Translations under genes and position numbers: made by a program
Notes under the pieces: generated by a model
The model's database searches: none
The model's input: only the letters and a program-made list of their open reading frames with translations
What the model was told of the DNA's origin: nothing
Part shown: piece by piece, positions 35,959 through 39,470 of the stretch
Position numbering within the stretch: the first letter of the stretch is position 1
How the letters are laid out: each line of letters opens with the position of its first letter
Assembly: GCA_001770325.1 (NCBI GenBank)
Contig: MEQT01000233.1
Location: 1 to 39,470 of the forward strand
Origin: Betaproteobacteria bacterium RIFCSPLOWO2_02_64_14
Lineage (GTDB): Bacteria > Pseudomonadota > Gammaproteobacteria > Burkholderiales > SG8-41
Reading direction: 5' to 3'
DNA length: 39,470 bases

Positions 35959-36627
35959 ATGGATCTTGAGGCGTTTGCTCAGCAGGTCGGCCATCGCTTC
36001 CATGATCCTGCACTACTGCGGCGCGCATTGACGCATCGCAGCCACGGCTCGGCGCACAACGAGCGCCTGGAGTTTCTCGGGGACAGCGTGCTGAATTGCG
36101 CCATTGCGCTGGAACTGTATCGCCGGTTTCCTCAACTGCCCGAAGGCGAACTCTCGCGTCTGCGCGCGCATCTGGTCAACCAGGATACACTGTCCACGGT
36201 GGCGCGCCGCTTTGGTGTGGGCGCGATTCTTCTGCTGGGAGAAGGCGAACTGCGCAGCGGCGGGTGCGAAAGGCCCTCTATCCTCGCCGATGCCGTGGAG
36301 GCCGTGGTCGGCGCGGTGTTCCTTGACGGCGGCTACGACGCAGCGCTGGGTGTGGTTCAGACCGTGTTGGGTGACGCGCTTGCGAACATAGATCCCGCTG
36401 CGGGCAAGGATCCCAAGACAACGCTCCAGGAACACCTGCAAGCGCGGCGTATCAGCCTGCCCCGATATGCCGTCGTTGCAACACGGGGGGCGGCACACCG
36501 GCAGGAGTTCGAGGTGGAATGCGTGATTCCCGAACTGGGCATCCGCACGTTGGGTGAAGGGAGCAATCGTCGCAGCGCCGAACAGCACGCCGCGCGACTT
36601 GCCTACGAGCGTGCAACGCGGGAATGA
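35959..36627 (+). CDS. rnc: Ribonuclease III
   Basis: A double-strand-specific endoribonuclease for rRNA and mRNA processing. The product is 222 residues. The signature ERLEFLGDSVLN (Glu38, Asp42) and ADAVEAVVGAVFLDGG with the second acidic pair form the active site. The C-terminal double-stranded-RNA-binding domain spans about 152-220 (DPKTTLQEHLQARRISLPRY, GEGSNRRSAEQHAARLAYE). It starts 14 bases after the DUF4845 gene, and its stop overlaps era (ATGA). Confidence 0.97.
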   Translation: MDLEAFAQQVGHRFHDPALLRRALTHRSHGSAHNERLEFLGDSVLNCAIALELYRRFPQLPEGELSRLRAHLVNQDTLSTVARRFGVGAILLLGEGELRSGGCERPSILADAVEAVVGAVFLDGGYDAALGVVQTVLGDALANIDPAAGKDPKTTLQEHLQARRISLPRYAVVATRGAAHRQEFEVECVIPELGIRTLGEGSNRRSAEQHAARLAYERATRE

Positions 36628-37523
36628 CGGATTCTGAATACCGTGCCGGGAATGTCGCGGTCATCGGACGACCCAACGTCGGCAAGTCCACCCTGCTCAA
36701 TCGGATCGTCGGCCACCGGATCAGCATCACGTCGCGCAAGCCCCAGACCACGCGCTACTGCGTGCCCGGTATCGTCACGACGGATGCGGCACAGATTGTG
36801 TTCGTCGATACACCCGGTTTCCAGCTTGAGCACGTATCAGGGCTGAATCGCGCCATGAATCGTGCCGTGGCGCGCAGCCTCCAGGGCGCCGATGCAGTGC
36901 TGTGGGTGGTCGAGGCGCTCCGTTTCAGCGGAAAAGACGCCGCGTTGCAGTCCATGGTGCCACATGGCAAACCGCTGGTGGTCGCGGTAAACAAGATCGA
37001 CCGGGTGCGTGACAAGCAGATGCTGCTTCCATTCCTGAGCGAAATTGCCAAGCGCCTGGCCGCCACCGCGATTGTTCCCGTGTCTGCAGCGCGCGGGACG
37101 GGGGTGGATACCCTGGTAACAGTGCTGGCGCCGTTGCTCCCGCCAGGACCCCGCGTGTTCGGCGACGACGACATCACCACGCTCAACGAGCGCGATCTTG
37201 CGGCCGAACTGATCCGCGAGCAACTGTTTCGCCTGTTCGGCGAGGAATTACCCTATTCCTGCGCGGTTGAGATCGAATCGTTCCAGGCGAGGCAAGGCGT
37301 GCGGGTGATTTGTGCTGCCATCCTTGTCGACAAGGAAAGCCATAAACCGATCGTGATCGGACGCCGAGGCGAAAAGCTGAAGGAGGTTGCGAGCAAGGCA
37401 CGCCGCAGCATGGAGGATCTGCTGGGCGGGAAGGTTCACCTCGAAGTATGGGTCAAGACCCGGCGCGGCTGGACGGACGATGAACGGACGCTGCAGCGCC
37501 TGGGATTCGACATGGGTCGATGA
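36624..37523 (+). CDS. era: GTPase Era
   Basis: A ribosome-assembly GTPase that binds the 3' end of 16S rRNA. The product is 299 residues. G1 is GRPNVGKSTLLN, G2 lies in the TSRKPQTTR switch, G3 is DTPGFQ and G4 NKIDRV. The KH domain is at the C terminus (IVIGRRGEKLKEVASKARRSME, then LGGKVHLEVWVKTRRGWTDDE). Its ATG overlaps the rnc stop by four bases, the conserved rnc-era coupling. A 36-base spacer with a strong Shine-Dalgarno follows before recO. Confidence 0.98.
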   Translation: MTDSEYRAGNVAVIGRPNVGKSTLLNRIVGHRISITSRKPQTTRYCVPGIVTTDAAQIVFVDTPGFQLEHVSGLNRAMNRAVARSLQGADAVLWVVEALRFSGKDAALQSMVPHGKPLVVAVNKIDRVRDKQMLLPFLSEIAKRLAATAIVPVSAARGTGVDTLVTVLAPLLPPGPRVFGDDDITTLNERDLAAELIREQLFRLFGEELPYSCAVEIESFQARQGVRVICAAILVDKESHKPIVIGRRGEKLKEVASKARRSMEDLLGGKVHLEVWVKTRRGWTDDERTLQRLGFDMGR

Positions 37524-37529
37524 GTCTGG

Positions 37530-37563
37530 AAGGAGGATCCAGGGAATGAAGGGCACGGCATGA
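37530..37563 (+). other. Strong Shine-Dalgarno and five-codon leader ORF (MKGTA) before recO
   Basis: AAGGAGG (37530-37536) is a full complement to the 16S rRNA 3' end. Nine bases later ATG AAG GGC ACG GCA TGA (37546-37563) reads as a five-codon frame. Its TGA overlaps the recO ATG (ATGA). Translation of the mini-frame could deliver ribosomes to recO; recO also has a weaker AAGGG (37549-37553) of its own. Confidence 0.5.
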
Positions 37564-38291
37564 TCACCGGCGGCAGGCTCCGTCTGGACGGGCAGCATGG
37601 GTACGTCCTCCACAGCTACCCGTTCCGCGAGTCGAGCCTGATCGTCGAGACCTTCACGCGTGACAACGGGCGCGTCGCGCTGGTCGCGCGCGGCGCGCGC
37701 CGGCCGAAGTCGGCGCTGCGGGGCGTGCTGCTTGCATTTCAGCCCGTGCTGCTGTCGTGGTCGGGAAAGTCCGAACTGCGCACCCTGATCAGGGCGGAAT
37801 GGCTTGGGGGGTATGCGCCATTGAAGGGGCTTGCCATGATCTGCGGATTCTATGTGAACGAACTGTTGCTCCGCCTGCTGCCACGGGACGACCCCCACGA
37901 GCGTCTTTTCGACCTGTACCGGGAAACACTCGCGACGCTGGGCGGGAGTACTGCCTATTCGGCGGGCCTGCGGCGATTCGAGAAGAATCTGCTCGCTGAA
38001 CTCGGCTATGGTGTCATCCTGGACCACGAAGTGATCACGGGCGATCCCATCGCAGCAGATCGACGTTATGTCTACCACGCAGAGCGCGGACCGGTCACGG
38101 CGAGCGGCGATCCCCCGCAAAACGGCGTAGAATTGGACGGACAAACGCTGATCGACATGCAGCACGACAACTACGCGCGCATGGCAACGCAACAACAGGG
38201 CAAGGTGCTGATGCGCGCCCTGATCAACCATCATCTCGGCGACCACCGGCTGCACACGCGGCAACTTCTTCTCGATTTGCAGGCGTTGTAG
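37560..38291 (+). CDS. recO: DNA repair protein RecO
   Basis: A mediator that loads RecA onto SSB-coated DNA with RecR/RecF. The product is 243 residues. An N-terminal OB fold (QHGYVLHSYPFRESSLIVETFTRDNGRVALVARGARRPKS) is followed by a helical domain (FYVNELLLRLLPRDDPHERLFDLYRETL; FEKNLLAELGYG). The four-Cys zinc site of some RecO proteins is absent, as in other proteobacterial forms. The ATG at 37560 overlaps the stop of a five-codon leader ORF. The gene belongs to the era-recO-pdxJ-acpS run. Confidence 0.95.
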   Translation: MITGGRLRLDGQHGYVLHSYPFRESSLIVETFTRDNGRVALVARGARRPKSALRGVLLAFQPVLLSWSGKSELRTLIRAEWLGGYAPLKGLAMICGFYVNELLLRLLPRDDPHERLFDLYRETLATLGGSTAYSAGLRRFEKNLLAELGYGVILDHEVITGDPIAADRRYVYHAERGPVTASGDPPQNGVELDGQTLIDMQHDNYARMATQQQGKVLMRALINHHLGDHRLHTRQLLLDLQAL

Positions 38292-38315
38292 GCCGCGGGC
38301 GCTCATGCAGCAGGT

Positions 38316-39080
38316 ATGACCAGACTGAGTGTAAACCTGAACAAGGTGGCGTTGCTGCGCAATTCGCGAACGCTTGGAATTCCCAGCGTGACGTGGGCGG
38401 CGCGGGCGGCGCTGGACGCCGGCGCGCACGGCATCACGGTGCACCCGCGGCCCGACGGCCGGCACATTCGTCCGCACGACGTGATCGAACTGGCGGCGCT
38501 CCTGAAGGATGAGCCCCGGGCAGAGTTCAACGTGGAAGGCAATCCTGCGCAATCCATGATGGAACTCACGCGCGCCGTGCGTCCGCATCAATGCACGCTG
38601 GTTCCGGATGAACCGGACGCGTTTACATCGGACCATGGCTGGGATCTGGCGAAGGACGGCGAGCGTCTTGCGCCAGTGATCGCAGAATTGAAGGCGCTGG
38701 GAGTGAGGGTGAGCCTGTTCATGGACCCGGTACCGGGCCAGATGGCCGCAGCCCGCGCGGCGGGCGCCGACCGGGTCGAGCTCTACACGGAGCCGTACGC
38801 TCGCGCATTCGGGACCGCCGCTGAAGGCCCGGCGCTCGAAACCTACGCGCGAGCCACGCGCGCGGCCGCTGCTGCCAACCTCGGCGTGAATGCCGGTCAC
38901 GACCTCAACCTGAAAAATCTTGCCCGGTTTCTTGCGTGCGTTCCCGGCGTGCTGGAGGTTTCGATCGGACACGCGCTCACCGCGGATGCGCTCGAGATGG
39001 GACTGGCAGCCGCAGTGCGGCGGTATCTCCAGGAGATCGAACGCGGCAGCGCCGGGCAACAACGGGACCACGCGGCGTGA
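38316..39080 (+). CDS. pdxJ: Pyridoxine 5'-phosphate synthase, HPRPD-type PdxJ
   Basis: Closes the pyridoxine ring from 3-amino-2-oxopropyl phosphate and deoxyxylulose 5-phosphate, giving the vitamin B6 phosphate. The product is 254 residues, a TIM barrel. The start LSVNLNKVALLRNSRTLGIP and HGITVHPRPDGRHIR differ from the classical VNIDHVATLRQARG and HLREDRRHI forms and mark the alternative PdxJ subgroup. The catalytic residues are kept: the His of TVHPRPD, the Glu of FNVEGNP, and the His of VNAGHDLNLKN. It lies 24 bases after recO and overlaps acpS by four bases. Confidence 0.95.
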   Translation: MTRLSVNLNKVALLRNSRTLGIPSVTWAARAALDAGAHGITVHPRPDGRHIRPHDVIELAALLKDEPRAEFNVEGNPAQSMMELTRAVRPHQCTLVPDEPDAFTSDHGWDLAKDGERLAPVIAELKALGVRVSLFMDPVPGQMAAARAAGADRVELYTEPYARAFGTAAEGPALETYARATRAAAAANLGVNAGHDLNLKNLARFLACVPGVLEVSIGHALTADALEMGLAAAVRRYLQEIERGSAGQQRDHAA

Positions 39081-39470
39081 TCTTCGGTATCGGCATCGAT
39101 GTGGTGGAACCGCATCGGGTGGCGCGTCTTATCGAACGCTATGGAGATCGTTTCGTGCAGCGCGTACTGACGCCCGGCGAGCGGCCGGGGTATCTCAAAA
39201 CGCCGCGCCAGGTCTTGTTTGTCGCCAACCGTTTCGCCGCGAAAGAGGCCTTCTCCAAGGCGATGGGTACCGGATTCCGCTATCCGGTGACGTTGCAGTG
39301 CATCAGCGTGGTGCAGAACCGCGCGGGCAAGCCGGGGCTGACGTTTCACCCCGATCTCGAACGCATGGTGAAGGAGTGGGGTATCGTCAATCACCATCTT
39401 ACGATCAGCGACGAAGCGAGCCTCGCCTGCGCCTGCGTCGTGCTGGAGCGAGCGACCCGAGAGCGTGATG
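39077..39470 (+). CDS. acpS: Holo-ACP synthase AcpS (3' end just outside window)
   Basis: Transfers 4'-phosphopantetheine from CoA to apo-ACP. The GTG at 39077 overlaps the pdxJ stop (GTGA), and the frame is open to the last base, 131 codons without a stop. Seen: MIFGIGIDVVEPHRVARLIE with metal-binding Asp8, RFAAKEAFSKAMGTG with Glu57 and Lys61, and the C-terminal LTISDEASLACACVVLE. The family's usual length is about 125 residues, so only a few codons are missing. recO-pdxJ-acpS is a classical gene order. Confidence 0.95.
   Translation, partial: MIFGIGIDVVEPHRVARLIERYGDRFVQRVLTPGERPGYLKTPRQVLFVANRFAAKEAFSKAMGTGFRYPVTLQCISVVQNRAGKPGLTFHPDLERMVKEWGIVNHHLTISDEASLACACVVLERATRERD

Noticed and set aside
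37248-39071. 607-codon minus-strand frame across era, recO and pdxJ
   Set aside because: It runs antisense through three well-conserved genes, so it cannot be a real protein-coding gene.

Overview
The window is a stretch of chromosome from a high-GC Gram-negative bacterium, most likely a betaproteobacterium. The evidence is gene order and protein type: bamA-ompH-lpxD-fabZ-lpxA-lpxB-rnhB; pyrG-kdsA-eno-ftsB; and rpoE-rseA-rseB-degP/mucD, a small glutaredoxin-like gene, then lepA-lepB-DUF4845-rnc-era-recO-pdxJ-acpS. I cannot assign a genus. No rRNA, tRNA, CRISPR array, insertion sequence or prophage was recognised. Coding density is very high, many neighbours overlap by 1-4 bases, and no gene-free gap exceeds 300 bases. 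The first gene (bamA) is cut at its 5' end and the last (acpS) at its 3' end.

Layout. 1-6005: outer-membrane assembly and lipid A genes (bamA, ompH/skp, lpxD, fabZ, lpxA, lpxB) ending with rnhB. 5962-8317: a divergent pair encoding a GT-B glycosyltransferase (SenB-like) and an EgtB-like, sulfatase-modifying-factor-type enzyme (SenA-like). Together they look like the core of selenoneine biosynthesis, set between rnhB and a SpoU-type RNA methyltransferase. 8314-15425: the methyltransferase, ppsR (minus), pyrG, kdsA (metal-dependent type), eno, ftsB and folD.

15500-23579: a metabolic island. It holds a tiny membrane protein, a very large Nfn-like flavin/iron-sulfur oxidoreductase (GltD-like plus PyrK-like modules in one chain, up to 1221 residues), and three enzymes that together form a closed route for beta-alanine: omega-amino acid:pyruvate aminotransferase, alanine dehydrogenase and (methyl)malonate-semialdehyde dehydrogenase. 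23631-28840: a lipoprotein gene diverges from a tight four-gene operon of an M20 metallopeptidase, a CE4 deacetylase, an ABC ATPase and a substrate-binding/permease fusion of the quaternary-amine type. This looks like uptake plus amide hydrolysis of an unidentified solute.

29126-39470: the envelope-stress sigma factor with its anti-sigma and co-regulator and the periplasmic protease, followed by the translation/secretion/RNA-processing block lepA-lepB-DUF4845-rnc-era-recO-pdxJ-acpS.

The most interesting points are the sen-like pair without senC/selD or egtD in view, the Nfn-like giant fusion beside the beta-alanine module, the unassigned M20-CE4-ABC operon, a palindrome over the pyrG promoter, a hairpin at the lepA start, a five-codon leader ORF coupled to recO, and several small intergenic repeats.
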